A stretch of DNA of 39,958 nt from an uncultured Bacteroidales bacterium. Lineage in GTDB: Bacteria > Bacteroidota > Bacteroidia > Bacteroidales > Paludibacteraceae. Each line of letters begins with the position of its first letter. Position 1 is the first letter of the stretch. This document shows, piece after piece, positions 16,577-23,850 of this stretch. The notes under the pieces were generated by a model. That model saw only the letters and a list, made by a program, of their open reading frames with translations, did not search any database and was not told the origin of the DNA. The stretch is from NCBI GenBank assembly GCA_937915765.1, contig CALGHE010000049.1, forward strand, positions 1 through 39,958. The letters are read 5' to 3'. A program made the translations under genes and the position numbers.

Positions 16577-17250
16577 AAAATATTGTTTTATTGGCACTGC
16601 TTTTGTGCGGTGCTTCTCCCCTGTATTCGCAGGGAGCTATGGTGGTGACCGACCCCACGTCGTTCGCTCAGCGCGCGATGAATTTTGTTGATCAGATGGC
16701 TGAGGCCGTAGAAGAGAAGTATGTCATGTATGAGCAAATAGAGCAAATGGTCATGCAGGCGGAAGATTTTAAGAAAAATGCAGAGAAGTTTAAAACTGCC
16801 ATGAATTGGGTGAAACGAGCGAAGGACTTTGTGGTGATTGTTCAGGCTGCAGAGGATATGGCGAACGACCTTAACGAATTTCGCAACCAACTGACACAGA
16901 CAGACTGGCTTAACGAGGGCGAACGGCTGTCCCTTTATTTGAAAGGGTTCGGCATCTATTCTGATGCGATGGACTTGATAGAGGAGGCTAAGCTGTATGT
17001 GTCTGACTTTAAGTCGGAAGACGATGCGGGGCTTTCTTCTGCGGAGAGGTTGGAACTGCTCAACAGAATACGATCTCAGATGGCAACGTGCAAGACCAAG
17101 ATGCAGCTGGTGAAGGATGATGCTCAGGATGTTATAGACAGAAAGAAGGAGATGTGTGAGCCTTATCTGAATATTTACAGCATGGGGGCAAGAAACCAAG
17201 GCGGGTCGTATTTGTCAACAAACCAGATGATTTCAAACTTGTTAAAATAA
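16573..17250 (+). CDS. traI: TraI family protein (DUF4141, VirB5-like)
   Basis: A 225-residue exported protein with a signal peptide (KNIVLLALLLCGASPLYSQG). It is mostly alpha-helical, with long Glu/Lys/Met-rich helices (EEKYVMYEQIEQMVMQAEDF), as in DUF4141/TraI of Bacteroides conjugative transposons. By position and helical architecture it is the VirB5/TrbJ equivalent, a periplasmic or pilus-tip subunit. It starts inside the traG stop (ATGA) and is followed after 6 bases by traJ, so all are in one transcript. Confidence 0.85.
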   Translation: MKNIVLLALLLCGASPLYSQGAMVVTDPTSFAQRAMNFVDQMAEAVEEKYVMYEQIEQMVMQAEDFKKNAEKFKTAMNWVKRAKDFVVIVQAAEDMANDLNEFRNQLTQTDWLNEGERLSLYLKGFGIYSDAMDLIEEAKLYVSDFKSEDDAGLSSAERLELLNRIRSQMATCKTKMQLVKDDAQDVIDRKKEMCEPYLNIYSMGARNQGGSYLSTNQMISNLLK

Positions 17251-17256
17251 GCGCGT

Positions 17257-18306
17257 ATGTTTTTTGATGTGGAGCCAATAAATCTGAAGGATTTTTCAGA
17301 CAATTTGCAGGGCATATACGAGGCGAGCAAGACAGATATAGGCGATGTCTCTGTGATAGCCTCGTCTTTGTGCGCGATATTCGCATTGTTTTACATAGGA
17401 AACATGATATGGAAAAGCTGGTGTCAGGGAAAGTCAATTGATTTTTACGCAACATTGAGGCCGTTTTGCATAGGATTTGTGATTATGAACTTTTCTGTGT
17501 TTGTGAATTTTATAGACGCAGTCATGAATATTGTCAACTTGCCTACAGAACAGATTTTGCAGAGCAAGCAGAACTCTTGCGACAGCCAGATGAGAGAGGT
17601 CTTCTTTAGCATAAAACTTTCGGACAATAAAGACGAAGAGACAGGTGTTCAGTCTGTAGAAGACGAGGGGTTGGCGAGCTATATGGGCAATTTGTTTAAG
17701 TCAAGTGCTGACTTTATGGTCGGTTTTTTTGCTGATTTGAGAAACAAGTGCGAGGCTGGCCTTTCGTCCTTTTTCATATCAGTTTTGACTATGGCCGGGA
17801 CGATTTGCGGAGCGGGTGTATTGGCGATTGGAAATTTTACGAAGATGATATTGTTTTACATAGGTCCTTTTGCTTTTGCTTTGTCTTTGATTCCAAGTTT
17901 TTCAAACTCTTTGTCTAATTGGGTCAGCAAGTATGTTACGGCAAGTCTCTATCTGCCTTGTGTGAATTTGGTGACGTATGCGATAATGTCCCTGTTCTCG
18001 CAATATTTAGATGCGATGACGGCAGGAACGGAAGAGATTGCGGCGCCTCAGAGCAGCTCTATGCTCGTGTTTCTTTCTTTGGCGGCGGCATTTGGGTATA
18101 TGAGCATTCCGTCCATTGCAGGGTACGTGGTAGGGGCTATGACCTACAGTAGCGGAACTTTGACAGGGGCAGGAAGTTCTAATGCGTCTATGGCTTTGAC
18201 TAAGTCTAGCAATATGTTAGGCAATATGATGGATGTGAGCGGAGCTGCGCTTAAAGGCGCGAAGGGTGCGTTTGGCTCTGTGCAAAAGACATTTGGAGGA
18301 CGATGA
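17257..18306 (+). CDS. traJ: TraJ family polytopic membrane protein (VirB6-like)
   Basis: A 349-residue inner-membrane protein. Hydrophobic spans are visible at ~32-50 (VIASSLCAIFALFYIGNMIW), ~68-90, ~170-195, ~197-215, ~225-245 and ~275-295. The segment KSIDFYATLRPFCIGFVIMN followed by VNFIDAVMNIVN matches the TraJ family, which corresponds to VirB6/TrbL and forms the inner-membrane channel. The C-terminal ~55 residues are Gly/Ser/Met-rich and low in complexity (SGTLTGAGSSNASMAL). The stop overlaps the first traK copy by 4 bases. Confidence 0.9.
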   Translation: MFFDVEPINLKDFSDNLQGIYEASKTDIGDVSVIASSLCAIFALFYIGNMIWKSWCQGKSIDFYATLRPFCIGFVIMNFSVFVNFIDAVMNIVNLPTEQILQSKQNSCDSQMREVFFSIKLSDNKDEETGVQSVEDEGLASYMGNLFKSSADFMVGFFADLRNKCEAGLSSFFISVLTMAGTICGAGVLAIGNFTKMILFYIGPFAFALSLIPSFSNSLSNWVSKYVTASLYLPCVNLVTYAIMSLFSQYLDAMTAGTEEIAAPQSSSMLVFLSLAAAFGYMSIPSIAGYVVGAMTYSSGTLTGAGSSNASMALTKSSNMLGNMMDVSGAALKGAKGAFGSVQKTFGGR

Positions 18307-18923
18307 GAAGTTTGATTAATATACAGAGCGCTTTTTCTCATGTCAGGACATTTATGATTTTGACGTTGGGCTCGCAGTTTCTTGTCCTTTGTTTCGCCTT
18401 TTTCTGTTCGTGGCAGTTCAAAGAAGAGCAGAAAAGGAAAATTTATGCGTTGCAGGGTGAGGAACCGTTGAATTTCATCTTTAATCAAAGCACAACTGAT
18501 AACAGAATGGCGGAGGCGAAGGCTAATGTGGAGCGTTTCCATGAGCTGTTTTTCAATCTTTATCCGGACAAGAGTATGATTGTGCATAAGGTGCAGAGGG
18601 CGTTAGAAATGGCAGACAATTCGGCTTATGATTTGTATAAAAGCTTGATGGACAGCGGATTTTACCGGCAGTTGGAGGAGGCGAAAATATTCTGTCTGTA
18701 TAAGTGTGACAGTGTTTGTGTTGATGTGTCAACGTATCCTTATAAAGCTGTCATGTACGGAAAGATGGAGATTGAAAGAACCTCTGGCTCTACGTTCAGA
18801 AATCTGGTGACTCAGTGCAATATACGTAATTGCGCGCGGTCTGAGGCTACTCCTCATGGCTTTATGATTGAGAATTTGGAAGTTATAGATAACAAAGATC
18901 TGTTAATTGATAAATTGTACTGA
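18303..18923 (+). CDS. traK: TraK family protein, first tandem copy (VirB8-like)
   Basis: A 206-residue bitopic inner-membrane protein. It has a span at ~15-38 and a periplasmic NTF2-like domain recognised by ERFHELFFNLYPD (~77-89), the DNSAYDLYKSLMDSGFY helix and TPHGFMIENL (~183-192), all TraK hallmarks. It is the VirB8/TrbF equivalent linking inner membrane to core complex. Cysteines 135/139 (CDSVC) and 172/177 (CNIRNC) sit on likely neighbouring strands and could form disulfides. The next gene is a second TraK with the same pattern. Canonical loci, as I recall them, have one traK. Confidence 0.9.
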   Translation: MRSLINIQSAFSHVRTFMILTLGSQFLVLCFAFFCSWQFKEEQKRKIYALQGEEPLNFIFNQSTTDNRMAEAKANVERFHELFFNLYPDKSMIVHKVQRALEMADNSAYDLYKSLMDSGFYRQLEEAKIFCLYKCDSVCVDVSTYPYKAVMYGKMEIERTSGSTFRNLVTQCNIRNCARSEATPHGFMIENLEVIDNKDLLIDKLY

Positions 18924-18925
18924 CG

Positions 18926-19534
18926 ATGGATGTGTTAAAAACTTTTGCGAATGTGAAGATGCTATTTATAGTGACAACGGTGATTGCTACCGCTATTTCA
19001 TTGCTCTGCGTGAAATTGGCTTTTGTTTTTGCGGAGGAAGAGAGGAATTTTGTATATGTGGCTGGCTCTCAGAACACTCTGTTGCTTGCGTTGGCTAATG
19101 ATGTGCAGACGAACAGAAAAGCGGAGGCGGAAATGCAGGTTAGGCGTTTTCATGAGTTGTTTTTTATCCTTTCGCCAGATGCGGATTTTATGAAAAGACA
19201 AATGGAAAAGGCTCTGTATATTTCGGACAATACGGTCAAAAACCAATATGGATTGCTTTCTGAAAAAGGGTACTTTAATTCTATGATTGCAAATGGTGTG
19301 TCGTCAGAGTTTCTGTGCGACAGTGTCTGTTTGTCTGGAGGGGATGACGGTGAGTTTTATGCTACGTTGTATGGAAAGACATCGTTGGTTTATGGTGATA
19401 AAGTGATTTTCAGAAATCTGAAAACATCGTGCGGGCTGGTTTCGTGCGACAGAGATGTGTGTAATCCTAACGGTTTCCGAATTGTAAATTGGAAAATCGA
19501 GGATGATAGTTTGTTGGGTATTGTGAAAAGGTGA
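18926..19534 (+). CDS. traK: TraK family protein, second tandem copy (VirB8-like)
   Basis: A 202-residue paralogue of the preceding gene, starting two bases after its stop. It has a span at ~12-35, RRFHELFFILSPD (~73-85), the helix SDNTVKNQYGLLSEKGYF and NPNGFRIVNW (~180-189). It is closer to canonical TraK in the motif around 85 and at the end. It keeps CDSVC (131/135) and CGLVSC (169/174) at positions equivalent to the first copy, plus Cys179. Two diverged VirB8-like subunits suggest a hetero-oligomer or subfunctionalised complexes. Confidence 0.88.
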   Translation: MDVLKTFANVKMLFIVTTVIATAISLLCVKLAFVFAEEERNFVYVAGSQNTLLLALANDVQTNRKAEAEMQVRRFHELFFILSPDADFMKRQMEKALYISDNTVKNQYGLLSEKGYFNSMIANGVSSEFLCDSVCLSGGDDGEFYATLYGKTSLVYGDKVIFRNLKTSCGLVSCDRDVCNPNGFRIVNWKIEDDSLLGIVKR

Positions 19535-19538
19535 ATTT

Positions 19539-19898
19539 ATGGATAGTCAGAATTTTAAAACGTATTACGAAAGTAAAAAAGCTGAAATGGGAAAAAGAGC
19601 AGAGGATAAGTTGAACTCTCTTCCTGTGGAAAGACGCAAATTTTATTTTAAACTGATCTTTGTGACTCTGTTGCTTGCTGTCTTGCTCAAATTGATTTTT
19701 GCTTTGGCTGATTTTGATAAGAGTGGGGCAGAGTCGGATAGGACGGTCCCGGAAAAAACTGTTCCGGCAGATTCTCTGGATATTATGAAAATTGATTTGA
19801 CAGTGCCTCAAAAAGAGGTTCCTGAACGGATAGAGAAAGGTTTGAAGGAGCTTCTGAAGGTTGAGGCTGAAAAAGATAGTTTGGCGTATGAGAAGTAA
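19539..19898 (+). CDS. TraL-position small membrane protein
   Basis: A 119-residue protein with one strong membrane span at ~41-57 (LIFVTLLLAVLLKLIFAL) after a charged cytoplasmic N-terminus (YYESKKAEMGKRAEDKLNSL). An acidic/polar periplasmic tail of ~60 residues includes LTVPQKEVPERIEKGLKELL. It lies between traK and traM, where Bacteroides loci have traL (DUF3989), also a small single-span protein. Sequence similarity is weak to the eye, so the TraL assignment is positional. It overlaps traM by 11 bases. Confidence 0.6.
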   Translation: MDSQNFKTYYESKKAEMGKRAEDKLNSLPVERRKFYFKLIFVTLLLAVLLKLIFALADFDKSGAESDRTVPEKTVPADSLDIMKIDLTVPQKEVPERIEKGLKELLKVEAEKDSLAYEK

Positions 19899-21030
19899 TT
19901 TGAAAATAGGTAAACAGCAGATGCTTTTGCATGTTGGCAGTGTTTTTGTGTCGTTGACTGCGATTGCTATATTTTTTATATTGGATTTAGGTGATGCGGA
20001 CGAGGAGCATTCTGTTGCCGTAGCGGAAGGTTTTAATATGAGCATTCCGGAACCAGAAAACAATGGTTTGGAAAATAGCAAGTTGAAGGCTATTATTTCA
20101 GAACAGAACAGGCTGGAAGAGGAGCGTAGCAGACGCAAGATGCAAAACAATTCGTTTGATTTGCTCGGGTCTATTGCAGCAGTGGAAAGAGACAATGGCG
20201 ACGTTTCGGTGGATGTAAATAAGACGGGTACGAGCCCAAAGAAGTCGTTGGCTGATTTTGAAGATGTGGAAGCCCCCAAAACAACATCGTCGAATGAGGG
20301 CGCTGCAGAACAGACTACGGTGAAAAAAGCAGAGAAAAGTCAGAGCCGAGCGGAGCGTTTGGAGAAACTTAGGCAGAGAAAGGCGGAAGAGATAGAGCGC
20401 AAAAAGGCCTCTATATTGGAACGTTATGGTGTTCCGGCAGAGAATGATGCGGGCGAATCTAAGACCGAAGCCGTGATTCCTAATGAACAGGAGGCTCCTC
20501 AAGTTGTAGCTCAAGCTAATAAAAGGAACGGATTTAAATCTTTAGGAGAAAAGGGCGGTAAGTTGGAGGCTGGCAGTATTCGGGCTGTTGTGCATGGCGA
20601 ACAGAAGGACATAACTTCGTCGTCTCAGGTGAAGCTGCGGATTTTGGATCCGATAGAGGTGGTTGGCTCTGTAATTCCTCCAAACACGATGATAATAGGC
20701 AAGGCTTCATTTTCAGAAAACAGGGTGTTTGTTACGATTGAGAACATTGCTTACAAGGACAATGTGTATCCTTTTAAAGGTTGCATTTATGACAGAGATG
20801 GTTTTAAGGGTATTTATATACCGGACAATCTTGTGAATGATGCTGGCAAGGAGGGCGGGGAAAGAACCGTCAGGGGCGTGGAAATTAATACAGGCGGACT
20901 GCGTGGCCTATTGGATAAAAGTGCAAATGCCATTGTGGATGCGACAAAAAGCGTGGTGGGCGGAGCTATCAAGGAGACTAAAGTTACGCTCCCGGCGAAT
21001 TATAAACTAATTATAAAAATGACAAAGTGA
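19888..21030 (+). CDS. traM: TraM family core-complex protein (VirB10-like)
   Basis: About 380 residues. A membrane anchor at ~11-34 is followed by a long acidic and then basic, partly coiled-coil linker (SRAERLEKLRQRKAEEIERK, ~residues 150-172). The C-terminal domain starts at ~225: AVVHGEQ, RILDPIEVVGSVIPPNTMII, IENIAYKDNVYPFKGCIYD and GFKGIYIPDNL match TraM/TrbI-like VirB10 proteins that span the periplasm. The frame opens at TTG 19861, but ATG 19888 precedes the basic MRSNLKIGKQQ and the membrane segment and is preferred. It ends with the motif TGATG shared with traN. Confidence 0.9.
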   Translation: MRSNLKIGKQQMLLHVGSVFVSLTAIAIFFILDLGDADEEHSVAVAEGFNMSIPEPENNGLENSKLKAIISEQNRLEEERSRRKMQNNSFDLLGSIAAVERDNGDVSVDVNKTGTSPKKSLADFEDVEAPKTTSSNEGAAEQTTVKKAEKSQSRAERLEKLRQRKAEEIERKKASILERYGVPAENDAGESKTEAVIPNEQEAPQVVAQANKRNGFKSLGEKGGKLEAGSIRAVVHGEQKDITSSSQVKLRILDPIEVVGSVIPPNTMIIGKASFSENRVFVTIENIAYKDNVYPFKGCIYDRDGFKGIYIPDNLVNDAGKEGGERTVRGVEINTGGLRGLLDKSANAIVDATKSVVGGAIKETKVTLPANYKLIIKMTK

Positions 21031-22148
21031 TGGCTCGTGTCTGTGTTTTTTTATTGCTGAACTTAATGTGCTTCATGACTTCTTCTGCTCAAAATGTGGT
21101 TAAGGTGAAGGAGATTCCGTTGGAGGTGTCGGACGTCAAGTGGGTTTATCTTAAGTTCGCTGCAGCTGTCAGTTATGCAGATATGGGTACCGATGAGATA
21201 ACGGTGGAGGTGACTAACGTGAACTCTGTGGTGCGCGTGAAAAGCGAGGTCTCCGTGTTTGATGAGACTAGTATTACTATAATAACAACCGACGGAAAGG
21301 TTTATACATTCTCTTTGTCTTATAAACAGAATCCAAGGTTTGTGGCGGCCAGTGTAATTGACCGGGATATTGCAGACCAGGATATAATTTTGCCGATGGA
21401 GATAGAGTTGTCTCACAAGAGGACTTCTCATATTATTTTGCCAAGTAAGATTCTGGATGTTAAGGCGGGGTGTGACAGTATCATTGCAGAGCAAGTGGAG
21501 AATATCGAGAATATTGTGAAATGCAAGTCGCTTTCCGTCGGTTTTGATTTTTTTGACGAGACCGATTTGGTTGTCATAACGGAAGATAAGCAGATTTATC
21601 CTTTTATAGTTAAGTATTCGGAAAATCCTGAAATTCTGAATTTTACAGTGGCTGGTGGTGATGTGCCAGATGCGGTTTTCTCTTCTATTTCGGTAAATGA
21701 GATGGATATGAGGCGTTTGGGAGAAAAAGTTGTGAGCGAAGGCTCCATGCTGAATCATGGGGTGATTGACAATAAAATGATTTTTTCGTTGAGGTCTATA
21801 TTCGTAGAAGAGGATGTTTTTATGTTTCACCTTTCTATTGTGAACAATTCGCATATAGACTATGAGATTGACTTCTTGAAAAGTTACATAGTCAATAAAA
21901 AGACGGCAAAGGCTCAGGCGTATCAGATAGACGAAAAGGTTCCGCTTTTTGTCTATGGGAATGGTTCGGAGGATGATGTCGTTGCAGCAAAGCAGGAAAG
22001 GTCTGTTGTGCTTTTTTTCAAACGTTTCACCATACCGGACAAGCACAGCCTTTACTTTGAGGTTTTTGAAAAAGACGGAGGTCGGCATCTTAAATTTACT
22101 GTTCCTAATAAAGAACTGCTAAAGGCGAGGCGTCTGAAAGACGGATAG
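21030..22148 (+). CDS. traN: TraN family core-complex protein (VirB9-like, DUF4138) with duplicated N-terminal module
   Basis: About 372 residues with a signal peptide (ARVCVFLLLNLMCFMTSSAQ). The C-terminal half (YEIDFLKSYIVNKKTAKAQ, then FFKRFTIPDKHSLYFEVFEK and GGRHLKFTVPN) is typical TraN. The N-terminal strand-rich module occurs twice: ~30-102 ends FDETSITIITTDGKVYTF-LSY-NP, and ~124-200 ends FDETDLVVITEDKQIYPF-KYSENP. Copy two (SHIILPSKILDV) is closer to the canonical module. ATG 21030 overlaps the traM stop by one base; a GTG at 21027 is the alternative. It is expected to form the outer-membrane/periplasmic ring with TraM and TraO. Confidence 0.9.
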   Translation: MARVCVFLLLNLMCFMTSSAQNVVKVKEIPLEVSDVKWVYLKFAAAVSYADMGTDEITVEVTNVNSVVRVKSEVSVFDETSITIITTDGKVYTFSLSYKQNPRFVAASVIDRDIADQDIILPMEIELSHKRTSHIILPSKILDVKAGCDSIIAEQVENIENIVKCKSLSVGFDFFDETDLVVITEDKQIYPFIVKYSENPEILNFTVAGGDVPDAVFSSISVNEMDMRRLGEKVVSEGSMLNHGVIDNKMIFSLRSIFVEEDVFMFHLSIVNNSHIDYEIDFLKSYIVNKKTAKAQAYQIDEKVPLFVYGNGSEDDVVAAKQERSVVLFFKRFTIPDKHSLYFEVFEKDGGRHLKFTVPNKELLKARRLKDG

Positions 22149-22347
22149 GAGAAGTATGGTTAATTGATTGAGCGTCAGAGATATATAATGACAGGCTGCC
22201 TTTATGGTGAAGGTTAAGTCGAGGAACTTATTTTATTAAAAAATAAAAGTTGCATTTGGGTCTTGTTTCTATGGTGAAATTTTACACCTTTGCGCTCTTT
22301 CAAAACCTATGATTGTTTTGTTGATTAATTTAAATTTAAAAGTTTAT
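22149..22347 (+). other. Gap between traN and traO with promoter
   Basis: This A/T-rich spacer of ~200 bases is the largest break in the tra-to-giant-gene series after traE. It has an imperfect A/T inverted repeat at ~22227-22250 and a candidate promoter at 22262-22292. No gene or clear terminator is visible. Confidence 0.5.
22262..22292 (+). promoter_or_regulatory. Candidate promoter for traO, lipoprotein and giant gene
   Basis: CTTG (22262-22265), 19 bases, then CACCTTTG (22285-22292) match the Bacteroidota promoter at 3 of 4 and 5 of 6 fixed positions. The start would be near 22299, about 50 bases before traO. It could let the giant protein be expressed separately from the channel genes. 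Confidence 0.35.
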
Positions 22348-22884
22348 ATGTTTAATTTTGGAAGGCTGTTAAGCCTAGTAGTTGTTACGTTTTTTGTATC
22401 GGTATGTTCGCAGTCTGCCGAACTTACTCATGTGAAGGGGGTGCATGCCGTTGGCGTGCGGGGTGGTATCGGCACTAAAAGTGATTACGATGTGGGGGTG
22501 ACCTACTCGTATTATTTTAATTCAAAAACAGCTTTGCTTTTGGAGGCTGATTATGAACGGGCTAAGTTTGGCATGTCCGACTTTTCTGGAGTCGTGCTTG
22601 TTTCTCCCGGAGTTGTGTATTCTGTATGGAATCCGGCTGTTTGGTTCTATATGAATCTTTCTGTCGGAGCTTCTGTTGGTTATGACAATTGGCGTTGTGA
22701 TATTGTGGACGAAGAGGTTAGCGGAATGGTTTACGGCGCTAATGTCGGTTATTCGTTGGAGTTCTTTCCGTCTAGCCGGATTTCTTGTCTGCTAAAGGCG
22801 CAGCAATATCTGCTGTTTGGCAATGACGACCAGTATCTGAAGCCTTTGTTTAGTGTTGGTGTGAGGTATAATTTTCATAAATAG
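22348..22884 (+). CDS. traO: TraO family outer-membrane barrel protein
   Basis: About 178 residues from ATG 22348. A signal peptide is visible (FNFGRLLSLVVVTFFVSVCS). The mature part alternates hydrophobic and polar residues: GVHAVGVRGGI, then VGVTYSYYFNSKTALLLEAD, FYMNLSVGASVGYD, AQQYLLFGNDD and a terminal FSVGVRYNF with aromatic end. This matches TraO of Bacteroides conjugative transposons, predicted to be an outer-membrane barrel of the T4SS core. The frame extends to ATG 22309, but that would put 13 odd residues before the signal sequence. It is followed after 3 bases by the lipoprotein gene. Confidence 0.78.
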   Translation: MFNFGRLLSLVVVTFFVSVCSQSAELTHVKGVHAVGVRGGIGTKSDYDVGVTYSYYFNSKTALLLEADYERAKFGMSDFSGVVLVSPGVVYSVWNPAVWFYMNLSVGASVGYDNWRCDIVDEEVSGMVYGANVGYSLEFFPSSRISCLLKAQQYLLFGNDDQYLKPLFSVGVRYNFHK

Positions 22885-22887
22885 TAT

Positions 22888-23850
22888 ATGTGTAAGATGA
22901 GAAAAATTGAGTTGTTTAGGAAAGTCTTTGTGCTTTGTGGCGTGTTTTCTTGTTTCGTTTCTTGTGATACGCGCGATGATTATATATTGGAGCATTGTGA
23001 CGAGCCTGTTATTACTCTTGTAAATCCGGAGAAATGGGGTTCTGAGGAGATTTTTAACCAAAAGTATGTTGCGGTGGATCTGTGTTGGGGAGATTCTGTT
23101 GAACTTGACTTTAATTTTGAGGACAAGTACGGCATTTCTGGCGATTTTTCGTACGAGATTAATGGCACGCTAAACTCAACTGCGCTGTATGAATATTATA
23201 CGGACGGGTCTGACGAATATGACGATGTTTTTAAATCTGTTGAGTCTGTCGGAAATCATCTTTCTATCGAAATGGACTCTGATAACAGGAAAATAATCAT
23301 AAAGGAGAAGACTAAGTCTGCAGAGTATTTTTATGAGAAGCTTGCTCCTTATTGGACGGTATCAGTTTCTAATCCGATAGATATGAGTTCTGGCGGCAGC
23401 GCTCTCGTTAGTGCTCGTATTACTCTGAAGATAAAGAATAAAATAGGCAAGGAGGGCTTGTTTTATGTTTATTTGCAGGTTTGGGCAAATAGGGCGCCTA
23501 CTCCTGACTTTGTTTTTGTTGCAGACTCGGACAATAATATGATAAAGGGTGTGAAGGCTGTTTGTGAGGATATTGACGGAGACGAAATCGTTGCCTACGA
23601 GTATAATTTTGACGGAGAAGTGTTCACTCCTTTTACTGATGAACGGTATGATTTTGTGAATAAAAGAACCGTGAATAATGTCAAGACAGGAGATGCTGCG
23701 TATGGAGGGGTTTACCTGACGGCTACGGCATTGCCTTACGTAAAACACGTTTTTCAGGAAGAGGGCGAGCATGTCGTTCATGTGAGATGCAAAGACTCTT
23801 GGGGTTTGTGGAGTGAGTGGTGTTCAAAAAAGATAAAAATTAGTAAATGA
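22888..23850 (+). CDS. Lipoprotein in the traQ position with PKD-like C-terminus
   Basis: A 320-residue predicted lipoprotein. A hydrophobic stretch ends in the lipobox CFVSC (Cys29) followed by DTRDDY. A beta-rich middle contains GISGDFSYEINGTLNS and SARITLKIKNKIG. The C-terminal ~110 residues look like a PKD/Ig sandwich (NRAPTPDFVFVADSD, then DIDGDEIVAYEYNFDG and GEHVVHVRCKDSWGLWSEW). In Bacteroides loci a lipoprotein (TraQ, DUF3872) follows traO and traP. This one is longer and I would not call it TraQ on sequence. Its stop overlaps the giant gene start by 4 bases (ATGA), so the two proteins are probably made together, perhaps as anchor and surface partner. Confidence 0.7.
   Translation: MCKMRKIELFRKVFVLCGVFSCFVSCDTRDDYILEHCDEPVITLVNPEKWGSEEIFNQKYVAVDLCWGDSVELDFNFEDKYGISGDFSYEINGTLNSTALYEYYTDGSDEYDDVFKSVESVGNHLSIEMDSDNRKIIIKEKTKSAEYFYEKLAPYWTVSVSNPIDMSSGGSALVSARITLKIKNKIGKEGLFYVYLQVWANRAPTPDFVFVADSDNNMIKGVKAVCEDIDGDEIVAYEYNFDGEVFTPFTDERYDFVNKRTVNNVKTGDAAYGGVYLTATALPYVKHVFQEEGEHVVHVRCKDSWGLWSEWCSKKIKISK

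Noticed and set aside
19467..20279. 270-codon minus-strand frame opposite traL/traM
   Set aside because: It overlaps three supported genes in antisense and is Ser/Leu/Phe-rich shadow sequence.
21063..22088. 341-codon minus-strand frame opposite traN
   Set aside because: It is fully antisense to a well-supported TraN, rich in His/Arg/Ile typical of reversed coding DNA, with no signal or domain.
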